From Gammaproteobacteria bacterium (GTDB taxonomy: Bacteria; Pseudomonadota; Gammaproteobacteria; Pseudomonadales; Pseudomonadaceae): a stretch of 5,388 nt of DNA. The position numbers and the translations under genes were made by a program. The stretch lies in contig JAAYHO010000395.1 in NCBI GenBank assembly GCA_012735335.1, positions 1 through 5,388 on the forward strand, read 5' to 3'. Positions 1-5,388 of this stretch are shown in pieces (the first letter of the stretch is position 1; every line of letters starts with the position of its first letter). A model generated the notes under the pieces. It ran no database searches and was not told the DNA's origin. It was given only the letters and a program-made list of their open reading frames with translations.

Positions 1-710
1 AAGTGGGCACGGGCCTCCTCGTTCAGATAATCCGCCAGTTTCGGTGCATCAGCCAACAGCGCCTGGGTATCCGGGTTCTTGCTGTCCAGTACCCGCAGCG
101 GGTTGCTGTCCAGACGACGCTGGCTATCTTCGTCCAGCTGCTCGAAGCGCTCACGCAGATAGGCCACCAGATCGTCCCGGTAGCGGGCACGGTCTTCACT
201 GCTGCCCAGGCTGTTCAGCTCCAGGGTCACCGCCTCGGCCAGACCCAGTTGCTGCCACAGCCGATAACTGAGAATGATCAGCTCGGCGTCGATATCCGGA
301 CCGGCCAGGTTGAAGGTTTCCACGCCGATCTGGTGGAACTGGCGATAACGCCCTTTCTGCGGCCGCTCGTGGCGGAACATCGGGCCGGTGTACCAGACCT
401 TGTGGCTGACGCCGCCGCCGAGCAGTCCGTGTTCGAGCATGGCCCGCACGCAACCGGCGGTGCCCTCGGGGCGCAGGGTCAGGGAGTCGCCGTTGCGGTC
501 GGCGAAGGTGTACATTTCCTTCTCGACAATGTCGGTCACCTCGCCGATCGAGCGACGGAACAGCTCGGTGGGCTCGACGATCGGCAGGCGGATCTGCTGG
601 TAGCCATAGCCAGCCAGCAGCCTGGCCACGGTGCTTTCCAGATATTGCCAGAGTGCGCTGTCGGCGGGCAGGATGTCGTTCATGCCGCGCACGGCTTGCA
701 GGTTCTTCAA
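1..710 (-). CDS. hisS: Histidyl-tRNA synthetase HisS, N-terminal 236 residues (partial at window edge)
   Basis: Class II aminoacyl-tRNA synthetase that charges tRNA-His with histidine in the cytoplasm using ATP. Only the first 236 residues of about 420-430 are in the window; the frame stays open to the edge. The N-terminus reads [15 protein letters not shown], the usual HisRS opening. Class II motif 1 lies at about residues 35-58 ([18 protein letters not shown], then RRSIGE). RPEGT is at 80-84. Motif 2 is at about 107-131 and includes [19 protein letters not shown] with the ATP-binding arginine R113. The histidine-specific loop, motif 3 and the anticodon-binding domain would lie beyond the window. 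The start is a TTG at 708-710, chosen because AGGAAG sits 6 nt upstream and known HisRS proteins begin at this point; no in-frame ATG or GTG was seen nearby. The gene follows ispG by 25 nt and is probably co-transcribed. Identity is secure; the start codon is slightly less so. Confidence 0.96.
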   Translation of the reverse strand, partial: MKNLQAVRGMNDILPADSALWQYLESTVARLLAGYGYQQIRLPIVEPTELFRRSIGEVTDIVEKEMYTFADRNGDSLTLRPEGTAGCVRAMLEHGLLGGGVSHKVWYTGPMFRHERPQKGRYRQFHQIGVETFNLAGPDIDAELIILSYRLWQQLGLAEAVTLELNSLGSSEDRARYRDDLVAYLRERFEQLDEDSQRRLDSNPLRVLDSKNPDTQALLADAPKLADYLNEEARAH

Positions 711-716
711 ATTACA

Positions 717-722
717 CTTCCT
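717..722 (-). promoter_or_regulatory. Shine-Dalgarno AGGAAG deciding the hisS TTG start
   Basis: On the minus strand AGGAAG lies 6 nt upstream of the TTG at 708-710, inside the 25-nt ispG-hisS gap. Its spacing supports TTG as the hisS initiation codon. No ATG or GTG in the hisS frame was seen between the ispG stop and the conserved N-terminus; the first in-frame ATG is codon 9 or 10, inside the conserved RGMND motif. Confidence 0.75.
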
Positions 723-735
723 ATGAATCGGGCAG

Positions 736-1848
736 TCAGCCCCGGGCGATGGTGTTGTCGTCCAGGGCCTTTTTTGCGGCGACCTTGTCGCGAATCAATC
801 GCTCCAGACGGTCCACCAGATTGTCATTGGTCACTTTTTCGCTGGGCGCGCCATCCACGTACACCAGGTTGTTCGGCGAGCCGCCAGCCAGACCGATATC
901 CGCCTCCTTGGCTTCACCGGGGCCGTTGACCACGCAACCGATCACCGCCACGTCCATGGGCACCAGCACATCCTCCAGCCGCTCTTCCAGCTCGTTCATG
1001 GTTTTCACCACGTCGAAGTTCTGCCGCGAGCAGCTGGGGCAGGCGATGAAGTTGATGCCCCGCGAGCGCAGGCGCAGGGACTTGAGGATGTCGAAGCCGA
1101 CCTTGATCTCTTCCACCGGATCGGCCGCCAGCGAGATGCGGATGGTGTCGCCTATACCTTCGGCCAGCAGCATGCCCAGACCGACCGAGGACTTGACCGT
1201 ACCGGAGCGCAGACCGCCAGCCTCGGTGATGCCCAGATGCAGGGGCTGCTCGATCTGCTGGGCCAGCAAACGGTAGGCACCGACGGCCATGAACACGTCG
1301 GAGGCCTTGACGCTGACCTTGAAGTCCTGGAAGTCCAGCTTGTCGAAATGATCGACATGGCGCAGGGCCGATTCGAGCAGCGCCTCGGGGGTCGGCTCGC
1401 CGTACTTCTTCTGCAGATCCTTTTCCAGCGAGCCGGCGTTGACACCGATGCGGATCGGAATGCCATGGTGCCGCGCCGCATCCACTACCGCCTTGACCCG
1501 GTCTTCCCGGCCGATATTGCCGGGGTTGATGCGCAGGCAGTCGACGCCCAGCTCGGCGACCCGCAGGGCGATCTTGTAGTCGAAGTGAATATCCGCCACC
1601 AGCGGAATTTTCACCTGTTGACGAATCTGACCAAAGGCCTCGGCGGCCTCCATGGTCGGCACCGATACCCGTACGATATCCGCACCCACAGCCTCTAGCT
1701 GACGAATCTGTCCTACCGTAGCAGCCACGTCACAGGTGTCGGTGTTGGTCATGCTCTGGACTGAAATGGGCGCGTCGCCACCCACCAGTACCGAGCCCAC
1801 CCGGATCTGACGGGACTTTCTTCGTTTGACGGGAGATTCCTGATGCAT
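736..1848 (-). CDS. ispG: 4-hydroxy-3-methylbut-2-en-1-yl diphosphate synthase IspG (GcpE)
   Basis: Penultimate enzyme of the MEP isoprenoid pathway. It reduces 2-C-methyl-D-erythritol 2,4-cyclodiphosphate to HMBPP in the cytoplasm, using a 4Fe-4S cluster and electrons from flavodoxin or ferredoxin. The protein is 370 residues, against 372 in E. coli, and aligns by eye along its length. The N-terminal TIM-barrel half carries VQSMTNTDT (30-38), VADIHFDY (84-91), LRINPGNIG (105-113) and [12 protein letters not shown] (133-144). The C-terminal cluster domain has Cys270 and Cys273 (ACPSC), Cys305 ([10 protein letters not shown]) and Glu312, the expected three-Cys plus Glu ligand set. The ATG start is 9 nt after the rodZ stop. 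Its Shine-Dalgarno (AAGAGGT) overlaps that stop codon, which suggests coupled translation from rodZ. The gene is followed by hisS after 25 nt. No truncation or missing key residue was seen. Confidence 0.98.
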   Translation of the reverse strand: MHQESPVKRRKSRQIRVGSVLVGGDAPISVQSMTNTDTCDVAATVGQIRQLEAVGADIVRVSVPTMEAAEAFGQIRQQVKIPLVADIHFDYKIALRVAELGVDCLRINPGNIGREDRVKAVVDAARHHGIPIRIGVNAGSLEKDLQKKYGEPTPEALLESALRHVDHFDKLDFQDFKVSVKASDVFMAVGAYRLLAQQIEQPLHLGITEAGGLRSGTVKSSVGLGMLLAEGIGDTIRISLAADPVEEIKVGFDILKSLRLRSRGINFIACPSCSRQNFDVVKTMNELEERLEDVLVPMDVAVIGCVVNGPGEAKEADIGLAGGSPNNLVYVDGAPSEKVTNDNLVDRLERLIRDKVAAKKALDDNTIARG

Positions 1849-1852
1849 GTCT

Positions 1853-1859
1853 ACCTCTT
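1853..1859 (-). promoter_or_regulatory. ispG Shine-Dalgarno overlapping the rodZ stop codon
   Basis: The minus strand reads TAAGAGGTAGACATG: the rodZ stop TAA runs directly into AAGAGGT, and the ispG ATG follows after 5 nt. Ribosomes ending on rodZ would sit on the ispG ribosome binding site, consistent with translational coupling. The coupling itself is inferred. Confidence 0.7.
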
Positions 1860-2811
1860 ACTGGCCCAGACGCAGCCGCGCCACACCGGACTGGCGATTG
1901 GCGCTCAGCTCCACCGGCTGGCCGTTGTATTCAATGGTCGATACGGCATTCGCCGCACCGATAACCAGATCCAGCGGTCCCTGCTGATCGATGTTCAGGG
2001 TCTGGCCCTGGCGCATCTGTCCGCTGTGCAGAACCCGTCCGCCCGGGACACTGACCTGCACCCAGCAATTGTCGGAAAACACCATGACCAGGCCGTTACC
2101 GGAGCTGGCTCCGGGGGCAGCGGCCGGAGCCGGTACGGGCTGTGCAGCTTCTTCGACCGCGGACGCAGCAGCTGGCGGCACCGCGGCAGCGGGTGACGCA
2201 GCCTGCGGCGCGGCAGCCTCGGGCTGGGGCTGGGGCGCTGTGTCAGGCTCCGCCACGGCCTCGGCCGTGTCTGCGACAAGCTCTTCAACCTCGACCGGCT
2301 CGCCGCTGGCGAAGCTCTCGGGCAGGGCCATGGCATCGACCTGTACATCATCAATCAGTGCACTGACGTCGCTGTCATCGATCATCGGTGTGGCGTCACG
2401 GCTGTCACTCCACCACCACAGGCCCAGCGCCAGCATGCTGGCAATGATGATCAGGGTGCTCAGCGTCATGATCCAGCGGGTGATGCGGCGCGGTGCCACT
2501 GACACCCGATTGATCGGCGTGACGCGGGTTTCCCGGGTGTCAGCACCGACATAACGGTCGTAATGCCGGGCCAGGGTGTTGGGGTCCAGCTTCAGCAGCC
2601 GGGCATAGGAGCGGATATAGCCCCGGGTGAAGGTGTCCCCCGGCAGCCGGTCAAAGCGCCCGGCTTCGAGATAACCCAGGGTGGTCTTCGACAGGTGCAG
2701 ATGGGTTGCCACCTCTTCGGCACTGAAGCCGACCCGTTCGCGCTCGCGGCGCAACAGCTCACCCGGGTTGACGATATCCTGCTGGGTATCGTTGTCCAGT
2801 TCTTCCACCAT
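1858..2811 (-). CDS. rodZ: Cytoskeleton/cell-shape protein RodZ (HTH + single TM + DUF4115)
   Basis: Bitopic inner-membrane protein that links the MreB cytoskeleton to the periplasmic wall-elongation machinery and so sets rod shape. The 317 residues show the family layout. A cytoplasmic Cro/CI-type helix-turn-helix domain spans about 15-85, with GELLRRERERVGFSAEEVA, SKTTLGYLEAGRFDRLPGDT and FTRGYIRSYARLLKLD; in RodZ this fold binds MreB. A basic stretch (RRITR) precedes one transmembrane helix at about 113-134. An acidic then Ala/Pro-rich periplasmic linker runs from about 140 to 237. The C-terminal DUF4115 beta domain (about 239-316) has the typical DNCWVQV start. The ATG overlaps the pilF stop by 1 nt (TGATG), with GGAG 8 nt upstream inside the end of pilF. 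ispG follows after 9 nt. The linker is compositionally biased and probably poorly conserved. A DNA-binding regulator is an alternative only for the first 85 residues; the full architecture favours RodZ strongly. Confidence 0.95.
   Translation of the reverse strand: MVEELDNDTQQDIVNPGELLRRERERVGFSAEEVATHLHLSKTTLGYLEAGRFDRLPGDTFTRGYIRSYARLLKLDPNTLARHYDRYVGADTRETRVTPINRVSVAPRRITRWIMTLSTLIIIASMLALGLWWWSDSRDATPMIDDSDVSALIDDVQVDAMALPESFASGEPVEVEELVADTAEAVAEPDTAPQPQPEAAAPQAASPAAAVPPAAASAVEEAAQPVPAPAAAPGASSGNGLVMVFSDNCWVQVSVPGGRVLHSGQMRQGQTLNIDQQGPLDLVIGAANAVSTIEYNGQPVELSANRQSGVARLRLGQ
2104..2256 (-). other. Low-complexity Ala/Pro-rich linker of RodZ
   Basis: RodZ residues about 186-236 consist mainly of Ala, Pro, Glu and Gln (for example APQPQPEAAAPQAASPAAAV), encoded by GC-rich, GCN- and CCN-dominated DNA. 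This is expected of the flexible periplasmic spacer between the membrane helix and the DUF4115 domain. It also explains the spurious Ala/Arg-rich open frames seen here on both strands. No exact tandem repeat unit is visible. Confidence 0.8.
2410..2475 (-). other. Transmembrane helix of RodZ
   Basis: Codons 113-134 encode about 20 hydrophobic residues (WIMTLSTLIIIASMLALGLW). Basic residues precede them (RRITR, cytoplasmic side) and an acidic stretch follows (periplasmic side). This fits the positive-inside rule and the single-pass topology of RodZ. Confidence 0.9.
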
Positions 2812-3569
2812 CAGGAGGACTCCGACGCGGCCAGCGCCTTGGCTTCAGGGGTGGCCGGGTACAGGCGGCGCAGTTGCAATGCGTAGCTGGCGGCCCGGTC
2901 ATGATCACTGAAACGACGGGCCAGCTGTACACCCAGCCACAGGCTGGCAGCGTTCTGCGCGGACAATTGGGTAAAAGCCCGATAGTAGCTCCAGGCCGGG
3001 ACATAGTTTTCACTGTCAAACTCGATGCGTGCCAGCTCCAGCAACGCCATCGGCTGACGGCTGTTCAGGCGCAGGGCACGCTCGAAACTGCTCTTGGCCT
3101 CTTCATCGCGATCCAGCCGCCGATAGGCCAGTCCGAGGTTCTCGAACACCCGGGAGCGCTCCTGGTAGAAGGTATCTTCGGAGGCTTTCTGGAAGTAGCC
3201 CAGCGCTTCACTGTAGCGCTTCTGCTCCATCAGGAAGGCACCGTAGTTGTTCAATATGCGCGGATTGCCCGGCGCGCTGACCAGCGCCGAACGAAAATGC
3301 TGCTCGGCGGACTTGGCCTCCCCTTCCTGCTGGAATACCAGAGCCAGCGCCACATGCGCGGCCTCGGAACGGGCATCAAGTTTCAGTGCTTCCTGCAACG
3401 GCCCCTTGGCCCGCTCGGTCTCACCCTTCTGCAGATAACCCAGGCCCAGCTGAATATAGGCATCCCGGGCTTCTGTCGGGTTGGTCTGACGGCGTGGTTG
3501 ATCGGTGGTGGTCACACAACCGGTCAGCAACAAGCTCAATAATCCGATAACGACAATATGCTTTTTCAT
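2811..3569 (-). CDS. pilF: Type IV pilus biogenesis/stability lipoprotein PilF (PilW family), TPR repeats
   Basis: Outer-membrane pilotin lipoprotein needed to localise and assemble the PilQ secretin of type IV pili. The 252-residue product matches the P. aeruginosa PilF length as I recall it. A lipoprotein signal peptide (MKKHIVVIGLLSLLLTGC) ends in lipobox LTGC with the lipidated Cys18. About six TPR-type helical repeats follow from about residue 36 to 240, with clear repeat cores at 36-69 (AYIQLGLGYLQKGETERAKG), 70-103, 104-137 (LNNYGAFLMEQKRYSEALGY) and 140-173 (VFENLGLAYRRLDRDEEAKS). I chose the ATG at 3567-3569 because GAGGA lies 9 nt upstream and it gives a standard signal peptide. An in-frame ATG at 3594-3596 overlaps the rlmN stop and would add nine residues, but it has no visible Shine-Dalgarno. 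The 3' end overlaps the rodZ start by 1 nt. In species without type IV pili this family is often labelled PilW or a generic TPR lipoprotein. Confidence 0.94.
   Translation of the reverse strand: MKKHIVVIGLLSLLLTGCVTTTDQPRRQTNPTEARDAYIQLGLGYLQKGETERAKGPLQEALKLDARSEAAHVALALVFQQEGEAKSAEQHFRSALVSAPGNPRILNNYGAFLMEQKRYSEALGYFQKASEDTFYQERSRVFENLGLAYRRLDRDEEAKSSFERALRLNSRQPMALLELARIEFDSENYVPAWSYYRAFTQLSAQNAASLWLGVQLARRFSDHDRAASYALQLRRLYPATPEAKALAASESS
2820..2823 (-). promoter_or_regulatory. rodZ Shine-Dalgarno GGAG inside the 3' end of pilF
   Basis: GGAG lies 8 nt before the rodZ ATG and within the last Glu/Ser codons of pilF. Together with the TGATG stop/start overlap it indicates translational coupling. 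The run GGAGTCCTCC is self-complementary, but the 2-nt centre is too short to form a normal hairpin. Confidence 0.6.
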
Positions 3570-3577
3570 CACGCTCG

Positions 3578-3583
3578 TTCCTC
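3578..3583 (-). promoter_or_regulatory. Shine-Dalgarno GAGGAA deciding the pilF start
   Basis: GAGGAA on the minus strand is 8 nt upstream of the ATG at 3567-3569. It lies downstream of the competing ATG at 3594-3596, whose own upstream sequence (ACAAATCGCCC) has no purine-rich site. It therefore supports the shorter, signal-peptide-first PilF. Confidence 0.7.
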
Positions 3584-3592
3584 GATTGGATG

Positions 3593-4738
3593 TCATGGGC
3601 GATTTGTCGGTTGCACTACGTCAGTCTGCTCGGAGGCAAGCTGGCGTACCGCGATATAGCGTTCACTGCGCCGGGTCCTGTCCATGACCTGGCCGACCAG
3701 TTGACCGCAGGCCGCATCAATATCCTCTCCCCGGGTGGTACGTACGGTGACGTTGTAACCGGCGTTGTGCAACAGATCCTGAAAACGGCGGATGGCATTG
3801 TTGCTCGGTCGCTGATAACCCGAATGCGGGAAGGGGTTGAAGGGAATCAGGTTGATCTTGCACGGCGTGTCGCGCAGCAGCTCGATCATCTGCCGGGCAT
3901 GCTCCGGCTGGTCGTTCACATCCTTGAGCAGGGTGTACTCGATGGTCAGATAGCGCTTTTCACCCAGCCCGGCGATGTACCTGTTACAGGCCGGCAGCAG
4001 CACCGCCAGCGGGTACTTCTTGTTCAGCGGCACCAACTGGTTGCGCAGCTCATCGTTGGGGGCGTGCAGGGACAGAGCCAGCGCCACGTCCGTCACCTCA
4101 CCCAGCTTGTCGATCATCGGCACCACGCCGGAGGTGGACAAGGTCACCTTGCGCTTGGAGATGCCGTAGCCCAGGTCGTCCATCATCAGGGTCATGGCAT
4201 CGATCACGTTATCGAAGTTGAGCAGCGGCTCACCCATGCCCATCATCACCACGTTGGTGATGGCCCGGTCGACCTTGGCCGGTACGGTACCGAAGGACTT
4301 GTTGGCAATCCATACCTGACCGATGATCTCGGCGGCGGTCAGGTCGCTGTTGAAGCCCTGTTTGCCGGTCGAGCAGAAGCTGCAGTCCAGCGCACAGCCC
4401 GCCTGGGAGGAAACACACAGAGTGCCCCGACCATTCTGCGGGATGTAGACGGTCTCGACGCAGCTGCCGGATGCCACCCGCACAACCCACTTGCGCGTGC
4501 CATCCTTGGAAATATCTTCGCTGACCACTTCCGGGCCGCGAATCTCGGCGCGGGCCTTGAGCTTTTCGCGCAGGGCCTTGCCGATATTGCTCATATCATC
4601 AAAATCGTCGACCCCGAAGTGATGTATCCACTTCATGACCTGCCCGGCACGGAAACGCTTTTCTCCGAGCTCCTCGAAGAACGCTTCCAGCTTGGCCTGG
4701 GTCAGGCCGAGCAGATTTACCTTGGCAGTGTCAGTCAT
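3593..4738 (-). CDS. rlmN: Dual-specificity 23S rRNA A2503 / tRNA A37 C2-methyltransferase RlmN (radical SAM)
   Basis: Cytoplasmic radical-SAM enzyme that methylates C2 of A2503 in 23S rRNA and of A37 in a subset of tRNAs, supporting translational accuracy. The product is 381 residues, near the usual 375-385. An N-terminal helical domain (about 1-90) has the typical [13 protein letters not shown] (27-39). The radical-SAM cluster motif CX3CX2C is at Cys115, Cys119 and Cys122 ([12 protein letters not shown]). MGMGEP (166-171) is an SAM-binding motif and SLHAPND (223-229) is family-typical. The two mechanistic cysteines are present: Cys108 ([11 protein letters not shown]) and Cys344 (DIDAACGQL), equivalent to E. 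coli Cys118 and Cys355. The start at 4736-4738 is supported by AAGG 7 nt upstream and by the conserved N-terminus. The open frame continues upstream to an ATG at 4870, but those 44 residues overlap ndk and are Pro/Arg/Ser-rich, so I reject them. The gene follows ndk by 34 nt, and its TGA overlaps a potential upstream pilF ATG. Confidence 0.97.
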   Translation of the reverse strand: MTDTAKVNLLGLTQAKLEAFFEELGEKRFRAGQVMKWIHHFGVDDFDDMSNIGKALREKLKARAEIRGPEVVSEDISKDGTRKWVVRVASGSCVETVYIPQNGRGTLCVSSQAGCALDCSFCSTGKQGFNSDLTAAEIIGQVWIANKSFGTVPAKVDRAITNVVMMGMGEPLLNFDNVIDAMTLMMDDLGYGISKRKVTLSTSGVVPMIDKLGEVTDVALALSLHAPNDELRNQLVPLNKKYPLAVLLPACNRYIAGLGEKRYLTIEYTLLKDVNDQPEHARQMIELLRDTPCKINLIPFNPFPHSGYQRPSNNAIRRFQDLLHNAGYNVTVRTTRGEDIDAACGQLVGQVMDRTRRSERYIAVRQLASEQTDVVQPTNRP

Positions 4739-4744
4739 GGTATT

Positions 4745-4749
4745 ACCTT
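4745..4749 (-). promoter_or_regulatory. Shine-Dalgarno AAGGT deciding the rlmN start
   Basis: AAGGT lies in the 34-nt ndk-rlmN gap, with the AAGG core 7 nt before the ATG at 4736-4738. It supports the 381-residue RlmN over a longer form starting inside ndk. Confidence 0.7.
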
Positions 4750-4772
4750 GTACGCTCCGGGGTCTGGCTGGC

Positions 4773-5204
4773 TCAGCGGGTGCGCGGGCACAGCTCGGTT
4801 TCGGCGAAGAAGTAGCCGATTTCGCGGGCAGCGGAAGTCGCGGAGTCGGAGCCGTGTACTGCGTTGGCATCGATGGACTCGGCGAAGTCGGCGCGGATGG
4901 TACCGGCGTCAGCTTCCTTGGGGTTGGTGGCGCCCATCAGCTCGCGGTTCTTCAGTACCGCGCCCTCACCTTCCAGCACCTGTACCACAACCGGGCCGGA
5001 GGTCATGAAGCTGACCAGATCCTTGAAGAAGGGGCGCTCCTTGTGCTCGGCGTAGAAGCCTTCGGCATCAGCCTGGGACAGCTGGACCATTTTGGCGGCA
5101 ACGATACGCAGATCAGCCTGCTCGAAGCGGCTCAGGATCTGACCGATGACGTTCTTGGCAACGGCGTCGGGCTTGATGATGGACAGGGTACGTTCTACGG
5201 CCAT
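4773..5204 (-). CDS. ndk: Nucleoside diphosphate kinase Ndk
   Basis: Cytoplasmic enzyme that transfers the gamma-phosphate of an NTP (mainly ATP) to NDPs and dNDPs through a phosphohistidine, balancing nucleotide pools. The 143-residue length equals that of typical bacterial Ndk. The N-terminus [15 protein letters not shown] carries Lys11. The active-site set is complete: Lys11, Tyr51, Phe59, Arg87, Thr93, Arg104, Asn114 and catalytic His117 (NAVHGSDS, 114-121). The C-terminus ends in the family-typical CPRTR. The ATG at 5202-5204 has GGAG 6 nt upstream. A perfect TATAAT lies 59 nt upstream of the start codon, so ndk is probably the first gene of this transcript. rlmN follows after 34 nt. Nothing odd was seen. 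Confidence 0.98.
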   Translation of the reverse strand: MAVERTLSIIKPDAVAKNVIGQILSRFEQADLRIVAAKMVQLSQADAEGFYAEHKERPFFKDLVSFMTSGPVVVQVLEGEGAVLKNRELMGATNPKEADAGTIRADFAESIDANAVHGSDSATSAAREIGYFFAETELCPRTR

Positions 5205-5210
5205 GAAACT

Positions 5211-5214
5211 CTCC
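5211..5214 (-). promoter_or_regulatory. ndk Shine-Dalgarno GGAG
   Basis: GGAG lies 6 nt upstream of the ndk ATG on the minus strand, a standard strong spacing. It confirms the ndk start. Confidence 0.75.
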
Positions 5215-5239
5215 AGACTGGTAAAAATGGATAGACGGA

Positions 5240-5254
5240 TAACAGGAATTGTTA
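5240..5254 (-). repeat. Short inverted repeat TAACA-N5-TGTTA in the ndk leader
   Basis: The minus strand reads TAACAATTCCTGTTA: two perfect 5-nt arms around a 5-nt centre. A nested GTTAAC palindrome overlaps one arm (5251-5256). If transcription starts near 5256, the repeat covers roughly +3 to +17. It could be an operator or a weak 5'-leader hairpin, or chance in an AT-rich leader. No regulator can be named from the sequence. Confidence 0.35.
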
Positions 5255-5262
5255 ACCCGCAG

Positions 5263-5291
5263 ATTATACGCAGGTTGACCGCAAATGCGTA
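5263..5291 (-). promoter_or_regulatory. Predicted sigma-70-type promoter for the ndk operon
   Basis: A perfect -10 hexamer TATAAT sits at 5263-5268 on the minus strand. The best -35 at 17-nt spacing is TACGCA (5286-5291), matching TTGACA at only three positions; at 18 nt it is TTACGC. Transcription would start near 5256, giving a leader of about 50 nt before ndk. It lies in the only sizeable non-coding gap of the window, directly ahead of a six-gene co-directional run. The -10 is convincing, the -35 is weak. Confidence 0.6.
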
Positions 5292-5294
5292 ACA

Positions 5295-5319
5295 GGCGCA
5301 GCAAACGAGTTGCTACGCC
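5295..5319 (-). terminator. Terminator-like hairpin after the upstream gene
   Basis: The minus strand reads GGCGTAGCAA, then CTCGT, then TTGCTGCGCC: a 10-bp stem with a single G-U pair and a 5-nt loop. It begins 3 nt after the stop codon of the gene at 5323-5388. The following bases (TGTTACGCATTT) are only modestly T-rich, so it may be a weak intrinsic terminator or a 3'-end stabilising hairpin. Its position between that stop and the ndk promoter argues for a transcription unit boundary. Confidence 0.5.
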
Positions 5320-5322
5320 GTA

Positions 5323-5388
5323 TTACCTGCCCTGACGCAGGCGCTCGACCGCTTTGGCCAGCACCTCTACCGCATGCTGCACATCCTC
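5323..5388 (-). CDS. C-terminal 21 residues of an unidentified protein (partial at window edge)
   Basis: The minus-strand frame entering from the window edge encodes 21 residues beginning EDVQHAVEVLAKAVERLR and ending QGR before a TAA stop. It forms an amphipathic, charged helix. The frame stays open across the visible part, and the stop is followed directly by a terminator-like hairpin, both of which fit a real gene end. The tail resembles the last helix of many fold-type I PLP-dependent aminotransferases, but 21 residues are too few to assign a family. It does not resemble the C-terminus of IscX, which I would expect upstream of ndk in many Pseudomonas. The other frames of this 66-nt piece were not excluded rigorously. 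Confidence 0.5.
   Translation of the reverse strand, partial: EDVQHAVEVLAKAVERLRQGR

Noticed and set aside
3..929. 308-codon open frame on the plus strand across hisS and the end of ispG
   Set aside because: It is the antisense shadow of hisS in the same codon register. It continues past the hisS start into ispG, and its product shows no domain.
1991..2554. Ala/Gly/Ser-rich plus-strand frame and Pro/Arg-rich minus-strand frames over the rodZ linker
   Set aside because: They are shifted or complementary readings of the Ala/Pro-coding low-complexity DNA of RodZ. No start signals or homology are apparent.
2526..2769. HTH domain of the 1858-2811 gene read as a transcriptional regulator
   Set aside because: The HTH is followed by a single membrane helix, an Ala/Pro linker and a DUF4115 domain. 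That is the RodZ architecture, in which the HTH fold contacts MreB.
2563..3542. Plus-strand frames opposite the rodZ start and pilF
   Set aside because: They are antisense to a clear TPR lipoprotein gene and the RodZ HTH domain. Their codon pattern and composition are typical of shadows.
4739..4870. 44-residue N-terminal extension of RlmN
   Set aside because: It overlaps the ndk coding end, is Pro/Arg/Ser-rich and lacks a Shine-Dalgarno. The ATG at 4736-4738 has one and matches the normal family N-terminus.
3590..5008. 472-codon open frame on the plus strand opposite rlmN and ndk
   Set aside because: It lies fully antisense to two genes with complete catalytic motifs. Its translation is His/Gln/Val-rich with no recognisable domain, as expected from the complement of GC-rich coding DNA.
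5205..5322. Riboswitch, attenuator leader peptide or small RNA gene ahead of ndk
   Set aside because: The predicted leader is only about 50 nt, with no conserved riboswitch core, no leader ORF with a biased codon run and no second strong hairpin. A promoter plus simple leader explains it.

Overview
This window is a stretch of conserved gammaproteobacterial housekeeping chromosome. All real genes lie on the minus strand, so transcription runs from high to low coordinates. In that order they are: the 3' end of an unidentified gene (5323-5388), ndk (4773-5204), rlmN (3593-4738), pilF (2811-3569), rodZ (1858-2811), ispG (736-1848) and the 5' part of hisS (1-710, cut by the window edge). The order ndk-rlmN-pilF-rodZ-ispG-hisS, the GC-rich coding sequence, a 252-residue PilF lipoprotein with TPR repeats and a RodZ with a long Ala/Pro linker all point to Pseudomonas or a close relative such as Halopseudomonas. 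The genus is inferred from gene order and remembered protein likeness, not from a database search.

The six genes look like one operon. The gaps are 34 nt (ndk-rlmN), 23 nt from the rlmN stop to the chosen pilF start, a 1-nt TGATG overlap (pilF-rodZ), 9 nt (rodZ-ispG) and 25 nt (ispG-hisS). The only sizeable non-coding stretch is the 118 nt upstream of ndk (5205-5322). It holds a terminator-like hairpin just after the preceding gene's stop, a perfect TATAAT -10 box with a weak -35, a small inverted repeat near the predicted transcription start, and the ndk Shine-Dalgarno. No gene-free stretch exceeds 300 bases.

The genes serve different jobs: NTP balance (Ndk), rRNA/tRNA A2 methylation and decoding fidelity (RlmN), type IV pilus secretin assembly (PilF), rod shape through MreB (RodZ), isoprenoid precursor synthesis (IspG, MEP pathway) and tRNA-His charging (HisS). 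RlmN and IspG are both 4Fe-4S enzymes. All recognisable catalytic and cluster-binding residues are present, and no gene is broken internally.

I found no undescribed system, mobile element, CRISPR array or RNA gene. The points worth a second look are small: a TTG start for hisS, two competing start sites for pilF, the compact regulatory gap before ndk, and an upstream gene whose C-terminus does not look like IscX, which I would have expected next to ndk in Pseudomonas.
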